Shown piece after piece: positions 1 to 5,512 of a stretch of 15,762 nucleotides of DNA; the stretch's first letter is position 1; each line of letters starts with the position of its first letter. The stretch comes from Bacillota bacterium. GTDB taxonomy: Bacteria; Bacillota; Limnochordia; Darwinibacteriales; DTU012. Position numbers and translations under genes: made by a program. The stretch spans positions 1 through 15,762 of the forward strand of contig JAAYLQ010000131.1 of assembly GCA_012521805.1 (NCBI GenBank), given 5' to 3'. The notes below the pieces were generated by a model, which was not told the DNA's origin, searched no databases, and saw only the letters and a program-made list of their open reading frames with translations.

Positions 1-649
1 CCATGAAAATCGGTTAGTGGGGATTGTTACTGTTGACGACGTTATGGATGCTCTGGAAGAGGCTGTAACTGAAGATATTCACAAGATGGCTACAGTAGGA
101 GAACTGAATACGAGTGTCTTAAATGCAAAGCCGTGGATGCTGTTAAAGAGCCGCCTGCCTTGGCTGCTTGTTTTGGTGTTTGTAAACGTATTGTCTGGGG
201 CAGGAATGGCATATTTTGAAGATACAATCCAGTCTATAGTAGCTTTAGTATTTTTCCTGCCGCTGCTGATCGATAGTGCGGGCAATGCTGGCTCCCAATC
301 ATCCGCATTGATTATCCGCTCAATGGCGGTTGGCGATATTGATATTGGAGATTGGGCCAAGCTGCTTCGTAAAGAATTGACAGTTGCTATTCCTTTAGGG
401 CTGCTTCTTGGATTGGCCAGTTACTGCATTGGATTTATTAGAGCCGATTTAGGGGTTGCTTTAGTGGTGGCGTTGTCCATGGCTGTAGTTGTGCTGATGG
501 GCAGTCTAGTAGGCTTACTTTTACCGTTTCTGTTAAAGAAACTAAAGCTAGACCCCGCTATTGCCAGTGGTCCATTGGTAACTTCGATTGCAGATATTAT
601 GGGGGTGATGATCTATTTCTCCATTGCAACCTGGTACTTCGGGTTATAG
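1..649 (+). CDS. mgtE: Magnesium transporter MgtE, C-terminal part (5' partial)
   Basis: This is the 3' end of an MgtE-family Mg2+ channel/transporter of the cytoplasmic membrane. The reading frame is open to the left edge: the codons before the first GTG at 17 encode HENRL, and together they read NRLVGIVTVDDVMD, the end of the second CBS domain, so the gene starts outside the window. About 216 residues are visible. After the CBS tail and plug-helix region come roughly five hydrophobic segments. The family-typical DSAGNAGSQSS stretch and the final LDPAIASGPLVTSIADIMG segment, which lines the Mg2+ pore, are both present. The missing part should hold the N domain and most of the CBS pair, the cytosolic Mg2+ sensor. 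The gene is followed at once by an intrinsic terminator. Family assignment is secure. Any regulation, such as a Mg2+ riboswitch, would lie upstream and cannot be judged. Confidence 0.95.
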   Translation, partial: HENRLVGIVTVDDVMDALEEAVTEDIHKMATVGELNTSVLNAKPWMLLKSRLPWLLVLVFVNVLSGAGMAYFEDTIQSIVALVFFLPLLIDSAGNAGSQSSALIIRSMAVGDIDIGDWAKLLRKELTVAIPLGLLLGLASYCIGFIRADLGVALVVALSMAVVVLMGSLVGLLLPFLLKKLKLDPAIASGPLVTSIADIMGVMIYFSIATWYFGL

Positions 650-660
650 CATCGATTGAT

Positions 661-701
661 GAAGGCGTCCTAGCAAGAAACATGGGACGCCTTCGGTTTT
701 T
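661..701 (+). terminator. Intrinsic terminator of mgtE
   Basis: A perfect 10-bp stem pairs GAAGGCGTCC (661-670) with GGACGCCTTC (685-694) across a 14-nt loop, followed by GG and five T (697-701). There is no T-run on the other side of the stem, so it serves the plus strand. The T-run directly abuts the end of the convergent minus-strand gene. Confidence 0.85.
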
Positions 702-1343
702 CTATTCAGTTACATACCGGAGCAGATAAACAACCTGGTCAGTCGGGAGCATATCCAGGGTGAGCTCCGCTTCTGCTAATGATTTCACCTTATCTTTGGG
801 AAAGAGCTTGGTGAATTCCTCAACTCCGGCAATGTCGAAGTCGAGAACTTCTGTCTTATAATGCATTGGCAGAACCGCTTTGGGATTAAGCTGCTGCACT
901 ACCTCATATGCTTGCTCCGCATCAATTGTATAAGTTCCTCCAACCGGAAGCATCAGTATATCTACTTTGCCAATTTGCTCAATTTGTGACTCTGTCAGTA
1001 CAATGCCTTGATCTCCTAGATGGACAATTTTCAAGTTATCAATCGTAAAGGTAAAGATCAAGTTGCTGCCACGCTTGTCTCCACCAGCATCATCGTGAAC
1101 AGAGTCAACACCAGTGATCTCAACATTCTTGACCCGATGCGTTCCAGCTGTTTTGATCACCGTGGGTTCTCCACCTACTCGATCTACAGCGTTGTGATCA
1201 AAATGATCGTGGCTGACTGTTACAATATCCGCTTGATCGGTTATCGGCTGATAACCAATATCTGGATAAGGATCAGTGATGATAGCTGTACCGTCAGATG
1301 CGGTGATCTTGAAACAAGCGTGTCCCCACCATTTAATCTTCAT
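702..1343 (-). CDS. Metal-dependent hydrolase, metallo-beta-lactamase fold (UPF0173/UlaG-like)
   Basis: A 213-residue single-domain metallo-beta-lactamase-fold protein, probably cytoplasmic since no signal peptide is seen. The N-terminus MKIKWWGHACFKI and TDPY are typical of the UPF0173/UlaG-like branch. The metal site is complete: H45, H47, D49 and H50 in SHDHFDH, an HLGD motif in the middle, and a late LPMHYKTE histidine. The substrate is unknown; relatives are annotated only as metal-dependent hydrolases, and UlaG itself is a lactonase. The ATG at 1343 is preceded by GAGGAGGCG at good spacing. That Shine-Dalgarno sequence lies inside the end of the upstream peptidase gene, whose TAA stop is separated from this ATG by one base, so the two are very likely translationally coupled. 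Fold and metal binding are secure; the specific reaction is not assignable. Confidence 0.9.
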   Translation of the reverse strand: MKIKWWGHACFKITASDGTAIITDPYPDIGYQPITDQADIVTVSHDHFDHNAVDRVGGEPTVIKTAGTHRVKNVEITGVDSVHDDAGGDKRGSNLIFTFTIDNLKIVHLGDQGIVLTESQIEQIGKVDILMLPVGGTYTIDAEQAYEVVQQLNPKAVLPMHYKTEVLDFDIAGVEEFTKLFPKDKVKSLAEAELTLDMLPTDQVVYLLRYVTE

Positions 1344-1344
1344 T

Positions 1345-2670
1345 TTAACGCCTCCTCGTCTGGGCTAGGCCCTTGTTTTGTTTTTTCCAATAATATTTAA
1401 AGTATAACCCGCCTTTAATCTGGCTGGGATTATCCTCGTTGGCGCTAATTGTGCCAGTGATCAGCTTGGTTTCTTCCGCTAAACTATAGGAAATGATTTC
1501 TGCTAATTGTTTTGGATCAGCGGCGTCAGGATTAAGCTGATTAACTATGTCAAACAGCTCCCGCTCCAGCTGATTCCGCTTAAAGAGATACGTATTGAGA
1601 TCTATTACCCGCCCCTCGATAATCATGCGGTGCAGGTGCTCCCGTAAATGCCAAAAGGCAAGGGCTTGTTCTTGATCTGCTTCCGAAAAAACAAGTCCGC
1701 CTTGATAGCCAATCAGCCAATAGGGTTTAAACACTGCGATGCATGGGGTTGAACTGCCAGTTAACCAATAAGTAGGATTGGCTTCACTAATTTCCGCAGC
1801 ATAACTTCCGGTGGTATGATCGCCAAAGATAAAGCCTCCATGCATGCAGACACTGGTTAGTGAATGGCGGCTGAACGGGTCTTTTAGCTCAGGATCATGC
1901 CCTCTTAAGATGGCGATCATTGTTTCAATGGTAATCTGACCTTTAGCTGCTGCTAATTTATCTTGGCAGTACTGCTGCCGCTGTTTGGAACCACTGAAAT
2001 GGGTAAATACCGGTTCAGAATAACAGCGGGCAAAATTAAAGTCTGCTTCTGAACGGCACCAGCCCTGCTTAACTGCATTTGCGATCAGCTCTGGATGGGC
2101 AAGATCGAAATCAGTCTCAATGGATAAGCGGTTAGAAATGGCGCGGACATCCTTAACTTTTTGAGCTGCCCAATATTTTCCAGCAGTTTCAAGGACCCAG
2201 GCTGAAGTTCGATCAGCAATTAAGAATGAGTTGTGGTAGGTAAAGCGCCTTTGATAGCCGCAGTTGCCTCCCTGACCGTATCTTTCCAAAAGATCAATCA
2301 GGCAGTATAAGGCTTCATCACTAGTTTTGCAGCGTTCTAATGCAATCCGCAGCATATCCATTCCCAGCAGACTGGGAGGTCCCAGCTTTTCTTTAGTGAA
2401 TACTGCTTCGTTTCCGATATTTAACCCCCATTCATTGCAGCCCATTTCAGCGCCCCAAATCCAGGAAGGTTTAAGCAGCATCACTTCGTAGGTTTCCCGA
2501 ACTTGATCGATTTCAATATAAGTGCATTTAACTTTGGCACCTTGGGGATGAACTTGGCGCGGTATGCGAATCATGATATGGGGTTCGTTTGGCTGTCTGT
2601 CGCTGTTTTTGGCAAACAGCACTGTTTTATTTTTGGTACTGTTGCCTAATGCGACAAATGTATCGCACAT
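1345..2670 (-). CDS. C69-family N-terminal-nucleophile peptidase (dipeptidase-like)
   Basis: About 441 residues of a peptidase C69 (PepD-like) Ntn hydrolase, a family that cleaves dipeptides or other linear C-N amide bonds. The start chosen is the ATG at 2670, giving MCDTFVALGN. It has GGAGG at about 8 nt spacing, and it places the catalytic cysteine at position 2, where it becomes the free N-terminal nucleophile after Met removal. A longer frame from 2721 would add 17 residues in front of the nucleophile without a good ribosome site. Further family features are FAKNSDRQPNE near the N-terminus, the WGAEMGCNEWGLNIGNEAV segment, and NSFLIADRTSAWVLETAGKYWA in the middle. No signal peptide is evident, so it probably acts in the cytoplasm, perhaps in peptide turnover. 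It is the first gene of a two-gene minus-strand unit with the MBL-fold hydrolase. The exact substrate is unknown. Confidence 0.88.
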   Translation of the reverse strand: MCDTFVALGNSTKNKTVLFAKNSDRQPNEPHIMIRIPRQVHPQGAKVKCTYIEIDQVRETYEVMLLKPSWIWGAEMGCNEWGLNIGNEAVFTKEKLGPPSLLGMDMLRIALERCKTSDEALYCLIDLLERYGQGGNCGYQRRFTYHNSFLIADRTSAWVLETAGKYWAAQKVKDVRAISNRLSIETDFDLAHPELIANAVKQGWCRSEADFNFARCYSEPVFTHFSGSKQRQQYCQDKLAAAKGQITIETMIAILRGHDPELKDPFSRHSLTSVCMHGGFIFGDHTTGSYAAEISEANPTYWLTGSSTPCIAVFKPYWLIGYQGGLVFSEADQEQALAFWHLREHLHRMIIEGRVIDLNTYLFKRNQLERELFDIVNQLNPDAADPKQLAEIISYSLAEETKLITGTISANEDNPSQIKGGLYFKYYWKKQNKGLAQTRRR

Positions 2671-2787
2671 ACTTTCTGCCTCCCTGGAAAACAAGACTTC
2701 AGTCCTAAGACGTGATACCACTTTTAAGAATAAGATAAACTGAGAGCTGAGGAGACCTGCTCTTACTATGTGGTAGGGGGTAAGGAA

Positions 2788-2874
2788 ATGAGTGGTAACA
2801 TAGGTCTGGATCTCGATACCATTTTGCTGGCGTTGATCCTGATAGTTGTTGTATTGATTTACTTCGCACTATAG
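2788..2874 (+). CDS. Small hydrophobic membrane microprotein (28 aa), uncharacterised
   Basis: A 28-codon reading frame (ATG AGT GGT ... CTA TAG). The product has a short polar, acidic head (MSGNIGLDLD) followed by one hydrophobic stretch of about 17 residues rich in L, I and V, ending IYFAL at the C-terminus. This predicts one membrane-spanning helix with almost no tail. Evidence for a real gene is positional: an AGGGGG/AAGGA ribosome site 2-13 nt upstream, a strong intrinsic terminator beginning 12 bp after the stop, and an otherwise unexplained gap between two minus-strand genes. Small single-helix proteins of this size are common in Bacillota, some sporulation- or stress-linked, but I do not recognise this one and assign no function. 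I found no convincing promoter. The main alternative is chance, given the short length. Confidence 0.6.
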   Translation: MSGNIGLDLDTILLALILIVVVLIYFAL

Positions 2875-2885
2875 GAACCAGCGAG

Positions 2886-2926
2886 TGAGATTAGGCAGAT
2901 CTTTTTCCTGCCTAATCTCATTTTTT
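2886..2926 (+). terminator. Strong intrinsic terminator after the microprotein gene
   Basis: A perfect 13-bp stem pairs TGAGATTAGGCAG (2886-2898) with CTGCCTAATCTCA (2908-2920) across a 9-nt loop, followed directly by six T (2921-2926). No T-run follows the stem when read on the minus strand, so it terminates plus-strand transcription. The only plus-strand gene it can serve is the 28-codon frame just upstream. Confidence 0.9.
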
Positions 2927-2939
2927 ACCAAAAAAGCTG

Positions 2940-3461
2940 CTACCCGGAAGCCAAATAGCCTTTATCAGCCAAAGCTTGCTTAACTTGATCGAGGATTTCA
3001 ATTCGGTCTGCTTCGATTGTGTGCAGGTGGGGTCCGTCAGTTAGAATCAAAAGCGGCTCAGCCTTATATTCAGCTAATTTTTCCAAAAATAGGTCTACAT
3101 CGAAGCGAGAAGAGATATGGAGACTAGCGGTGATCTCTCCGTAAACAGGATGCTCGACGATTACATCTTGGACCCGAGCGCCGTGATCAACGATTATATA
3201 GAGTTCTTCCCGGATTTGCTCGTGGGCGCGGGAATGTACAGCTGCAATCTTTTGTCGGATCATAGTTTTGGCGGGAAGATTATACAGATATCCTCGAGGA
3301 GTGCCAATGATATCTTCACCTTGAGCCCGCAGCAGTGCAATATCAGAGACAATCACTTGTCTTGTTACTCCAAAGTGTTCACTCAGCTGTCCGCCGGTGA
3401 CAGGTTCCTGTGACTCCTGAAGCAGTTTCAAGATAGAAGCGCGCCGGTTTATACTGTTCAT
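2940..3461 (-). CDS. niaR: Niacin-responsive transcriptional repressor NiaR
   Basis: A 173-residue repressor with an N-terminal winged helix-turn-helix (about residues 5-60, HTH_11 type; SEHFGVTRQVIVSDIALLRAQG contains the recognition helix) and a C-terminal 3H domain. The family's histidines are visible: H76/H80, H93 in VDHG, H104 in VEHPVYGEI, and H145/H147 in DGPHLHTIEA. In this family the 3H domain binds nicotinic acid with a metal ion, and the protein represses NAD biosynthesis or niacin uptake genes. The ATG at 3461 was chosen because AAGGGG sits about 8 nt before it; the in-frame GTG at 3470 would overlap that ribosome site. It is divergent from niaX, a niacin transporter component, exactly the expected target. 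Function is well supported by domain content and neighbour. Confidence 0.93.
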   Translation of the reverse strand: MNSINRRASILKLLQESQEPVTGGQLSEHFGVTRQVIVSDIALLRAQGEDIIGTPRGYLYNLPAKTMIRQKIAAVHSRAHEQIREELYIIVDHGARVQDVIVEHPVYGEITASLHISSRFDVDLFLEKLAEYKAEPLLILTDGPHLHTIEADRIEILDQVKQALADKGYLASG

Positions 3462-3486
3462 GAAAACCACCCCTTCGTGCGCTTAG

Positions 3487-3514
3487 TTATTAAATTGCTT
3501 CGCTTTGAGTTAAA
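3487..3514 (-). promoter_or_regulatory. Possible niaR promoter
   Basis: Read on the minus strand, TTTAAC (3509-3514) and TAATAA (3487-3492) are 16 bp apart, which would start transcription about 20 nt before the niaR ATG. The match is moderate and the region is AT-rich, so chance is a real alternative. Confidence 0.35.
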
Positions 3515-3541
3515 TTTTTCCTCTATTGCCTAATATCTTAT

Positions 3542-3559
3542 CAGGTGTATAGACAGATG
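3542..3559. promoter_or_regulatory. Candidate NiaR operator
   Basis: CAGGTGTATAGACAGATG is an imperfect 18-bp dyad centred between 3550 and 3551, with 12 of 18 positions symmetric and a TGT...ACA core. It overlaps the -35 element of the niaX promoter, where a repressor would block polymerase. A further TGACA (3558-3562) and TGTCA (3579-3583) pair flanks the -10 element. Assignment to NiaR is inferred from position and the divergent niaR gene; no consensus search was possible. Confidence 0.45.
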
Positions 3560-3578
3560 ACAAATGTTTTGCTAGAAT
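3550..3578 (+). promoter_or_regulatory. niaX promoter
   Basis: TAGACA (3550-3555) and TAGAAT (3573-3578) are separated by exactly 17 bp, each one base off the sigma-A consensus. Transcription would start near 3585, just ahead of the GGGGGTG ribosome site (3588-3594) of niaX, giving a very short leader. Confidence 0.7.
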
Positions 3579-3599
3579 TGTCATAACGGGGGTGAAGCA

Positions 3600-4142
3600 A
3601 TGCGAACAAGGACTCAGGTGCAGGAGCTTTTATACGGCGCTTTATTAGCTGCTCTGGCAATTTTAATTCCCACAGTTTTCCGGGGCTGGCTGCAGGTGAT
3701 TGTTCCGCCGTTTTCGGCGACTCTCGGGAGCCATGTACCAACGATGCTGGCAATGTTTATCAGTCCGATGACAGCGGCTTTGGTGGGAGTTGGTTCCGCA
3801 TTAGGATTTCTATTAACTTTAGGACCGATAGTTGCCCTCAGAGCTGCGGTTCATATTTTGATTGGAGTTATGGGAGCTCGACTTACCCGGAGAGGAAAGC
3901 ATCCTTGGTTGGTGCTCAGCTTGACCGCCCTGCCCCATGCGGTAGGAGAGTCTTTGGTGGTTCTGCCTTTTGGTTTTGATTTATATCAAGCATTCGTGGT
4001 GGTTGGTTTAGGAACACTGCTGCATCACAGTGTGGATGCTGTGCTTACAGTGGTGTTGAACAGCAGCTTAGCAAAGGCTGGGGTTAAGCTCAACAAATTA
4101 GTGCCAGATAGTTGCGATCGCAATCACACTATGCTAAGATAA
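3600..4142 (+). CDS. niaX: ECF transporter substrate-binding (S) component, predicted niacin-specific NiaX
   Basis: A 180-residue integral membrane protein with about five to six hydrophobic helices and no ATPase domain, as expected for an ECF S-component. After a short basic N-terminus, the first helix spans about residues 10-27. The region around residues 43-70 (GSHVPTMLAMFISPMTAALVGVGSALGF) resembles the conserved core of NiaX-type niacin S-components. The energising module (EcfA, EcfA', EcfT) is not nearby and would be shared from elsewhere in the genome. The start at 3600 is supported by GGGGGTG at about 5 nt. Divergent niaR and a dyad over its promoter point to niacin-controlled expression. 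The last codons, encoding SCDRNHTMLR, also hold the operator and promoter of the next gene. Membrane topology is secure; niacin specificity rests mainly on resemblance and context. Confidence 0.82.
   Translation: MRTRTQVQELLYGALLAALAILIPTVFRGWLQVIVPPFSATLGSHVPTMLAMFISPMTAALVGVGSALGFLLTLGPIVALRAAVHILIGVMGARLTRRGKHPWLVLSLTALPHAVGESLVVLPFGFDLYQAFVVVGLGTLLHHSVDAVLTVVLNSSLAKAGVKLNKLVPDSCDRNHTMLR
4108..4140 (+). promoter_or_regulatory. Promoter and palindromic operator of the MarR-family gene
   Basis: TTGCGA (4112-4117) and an extended -10 TGCTAAGAT (TAAGAT at 4135-4140) are 17 bp apart. The -35 lies inside the palindromic core GTTGCGATCGCAA (4111-4123). The 16-mer ATAGTTGCGATCGCAA (4108-4123) is identical to that at 4673-4688 before sufC, and the two 31-nt promoter segments agree at 23 positions. 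The whole element is embedded in the last codons of niaX. Transcription would start about 4147, so the ribosome site of the MarR gene would lie at the very 5' end of its message. Confidence 0.78.
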
Positions 4143-4161
4143 GGGCGAAAGGATTGATTGC

Positions 4162-4623
4162 GTGAAGAGATGCCCTGACGAATATATCAGCAGATGGTTT
4201 TCGATTTTACACCGCTTATCTCTGAGTCACATTTACAACGGTTTAAAGGAGTTAAAGATCGGCAGCGGCCAGGTTATGTTCCTGCTGGAACTTTACTATC
4301 AAGATGGAGTTAATCAGGAGGAACTGTCCCGCCTGTTAAATATTGATGGGGCAAATACTGCTCGAGCCATAAAAAAGCTGGAACAAGAAGGATACGTAAG
4401 ACGGGAGCAGGATCCAAATGATAAACGGGCTTATCTGATTTATCTTACGGAAAAGGCTGCAGCGATGAAACCGCAGATCTTCGAGTTAATCAGGTCTTGG
4501 GAGGAAACACTGCTGGAAAACTTATCTCGAGAAGAAAGAATAGTTTTTAGTAGTTTGCTAAAAAGGATTGGACATACAGTTGCCGATAACCTGCGCTGCC
4601 AGGGTTGCGAATTCCACTGTTAG
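4162..4623 (+). CDS. MarR-family regulator with terminal cysteine cluster, probable suf regulator
   Basis: A 153-residue MarR-family winged-helix protein. Helices at both ends (about 5-32 and 102-142) would form the dimerisation domain. The DNA-binding part lies at about 51-95, with the helix-turn-helix NQEELSRLLNIDGANTARAIKKLEQEGYV and the wing DPNDKRAYLIYLT, the MarR DxxDKR signature. Only four cysteines occur: C4, and C146, C149 and C153 in RCQGCEFHC at the extreme C-terminus. In MarR dimers the N- and C-terminal helices pack together, so these four could form one Fe-S or metal site; that is inference. The GTG start at 4162 has AAAGGA about 8 nt upstream. Its promoter palindrome recurs in the sufC promoter, suggesting autoregulation plus control of Fe-S assembly. 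A thiol redox or zinc sensor is the main alternative. I know no named gene for it. Confidence 0.88.
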   Translation: MKRCPDEYISRWFSILHRLSLSHIYNGLKELKIGSGQVMFLLELYYQDGVNQEELSRLLNIDGANTARAIKKLEQEGYVRREQDPNDKRAYLIYLTEKAAAMKPQIFELIRSWEETLLENLSREERIVFSSLLKRIGHTVADNLRCQGCEFHC

Positions 4624-4625
4624 AG

Positions 4626-4670
4626 TTCCCAGGTTTTCACTCATAGTTAGTGAAAATCTGGGAATTTTAT
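4626..4670 (+). terminator. Intrinsic terminator between the MarR gene and sufC
   Basis: A 16-bp stem with one G-U pair joins 4626-4641 and 4649-4664 across a 7-nt loop, followed by TTTTAT. It begins 3 bp after the MarR stop codon and separates that transcript from the independent suf promoter immediately downstream. Confidence 0.82.
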
Positions 4671-4672
4671 TT

Positions 4673-4692
4673 ATAGTTGCGATCGCAACTAT
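4673..4692. promoter_or_regulatory. 20-bp perfect palindromic operator at the suf promoter
   Basis: ATAGTTGCGATCGCAACTAT is a perfect 20-bp palindrome. Its left half contains the -35 element of the sufC promoter, so a dimer bound here would exclude RNA polymerase. The first 16 bases are identical to those in the MarR-gene promoter; the right arm there is less perfect (T instead of C at position 14 of the core, and the outer bases do not pair). Length and symmetry suit a MarR-family dimer. Confidence 0.8.
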
Positions 4693-4705
4693 TTTATGCT
4701 ATTCT
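4677..4705 (+). promoter_or_regulatory. suf operon promoter (extended -10)
   Basis: TTGCGA (4677-4682), a 17-bp spacer and TATTCT (4700-4705) preceded by TGC form an extended -10 promoter. Transcription would begin near 4712, giving a roughly 40-nt leader with GAAGGGG (4738-4744) as ribosome site. No upstream frame or hairpin was found in the leader. Confidence 0.75.
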
Positions 4706-4752
4706 TTAAATGTGATTAAATAAGTAATAATTTTAGTGAAGGGGTTACATAA

Positions 4753-5508
4753 ATGGCGGAAAGATTTCTGGTTATCAAAGATCTTCATGTTAATGTTGAG
4801 GATAGCCCTATCTTAAAGGGATTAAACCTCGAGGTCGGCAGGGGTGAGGTTCATGTAATTATGGGTCCGAATGGTGCTGGCAAGTCTACATTAGCCAACG
4901 TGCTGCTGGGACACCCCAAATACGAAGTGACGGCAGGTACTATTGAATTTGAAGGAAAGCTGCTCAATGATTTAAAACCTGATGAGCGGGCTAAATTAGG
5001 ACTTTTCCTCTCCTTTCAATATCCTGAGGAGATTCCAGGGGTTACCATGGAAAACTTCTTGCGGATGGCAAAAATTGCTCAGACGGGAGAATCGATTTCG
5101 ATTACCAAGTTCAACCGGATTCTGCGGGAAAAAATGGATCTGCTGGCAATGAAACCTGAATACGCTTCCCGCTATGTCAATGATGGGTTTTCTGGTGGAG
5201 AGAAAAAGAAGAGCGAGATCCTCCAAATGCTGGTGCTTGAGCCAAAGCTGGCAGTACTTGATGAGACTGATTCCGGTCTTGATGTCGATGCGGTGAGAGT
5301 AGTGGCTCAGGGAGTGAAGCAGTACCGCAGCAGCGAAAATGCGATTGTAATAATTACCCATCACAGCAGAATTTTGGAATATATTCAACCGGATTATGTC
5401 CATTTTCTGATCGATGGCAGAATTGCCAAGAGCGGTGGACCCGAATTAATTGCAGAGATCGAGCAATCAGGATTTGCTGCTTTACAATCCCAGTCAGGGA
5501 GGGCGTAA
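4753..5508 (+). CDS. sufC: Fe-S cluster assembly ATPase SufC
   Basis: A 251-residue ABC-type ATPase, the cytosolic energy-providing subunit of the SufBC2D scaffold that builds Fe-S clusters. Visible motifs are Walker A GPNGAGKST (38-46), the SUF-type signature SGGEKKK (147-153), Walker B AVLDET (167-172) with E171 following D170, and the switch histidine H203 in ITHH. The Q-loop phenylalanine-glutamine of LFLSFQYPEEIPG is also typical of SufC. Length is normal for the family. The ATG at 4753 has GAAGGGG about 8 nt upstream. It is the first gene of the sufCBDSU cluster, with sufB starting 4 bp after its stop. Expression should follow the palindrome-controlled promoter just upstream. Identification is secure. 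Confidence 0.98.
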   Translation: MAERFLVIKDLHVNVEDSPILKGLNLEVGRGEVHVIMGPNGAGKSTLANVLLGHPKYEVTAGTIEFEGKLLNDLKPDERAKLGLFLSFQYPEEIPGVTMENFLRMAKIAQTGESISITKFNRILREKMDLLAMKPEYASRYVNDGFSGGEKKKSEILQMLVLEPKLAVLDETDSGLDVDAVRVVAQGVKQYRSSENAIVIITHHSRILEYIQPDYVHFLIDGRIAKSGGPELIAEIEQSGFAALQSQSGRA

Positions 5509-5512
5509 CTAG

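Noticed and set aside
1020..1400. 126-residue plus-strand frame across the MBL gene start and the end of the peptidase gene
   Set aside because: It lies opposite two well-supported genes with conserved motifs, and its translation shows no domain.
2671..2721. Longer N-terminus for the C69 peptidase from 2721
   Set aside because: It would bury the catalytic cysteine behind 17 residues and lacks a ribosome site, while the ATG at 2670 has both.
4111..4692. GCGATCGC as a cyanobacterial HIP1-type repeat
   Set aside because: Only two copies were found, both at promoters at the same offset from the -10 element, which points to an operator and not to a dispersed repeat.
4996..5403. 135-residue frame on the minus strand inside sufC
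   Set aside because: It is antisense to a fully motif-supported sufC, has no ribosome site that I can see and reads like a shadow of the coding frame.
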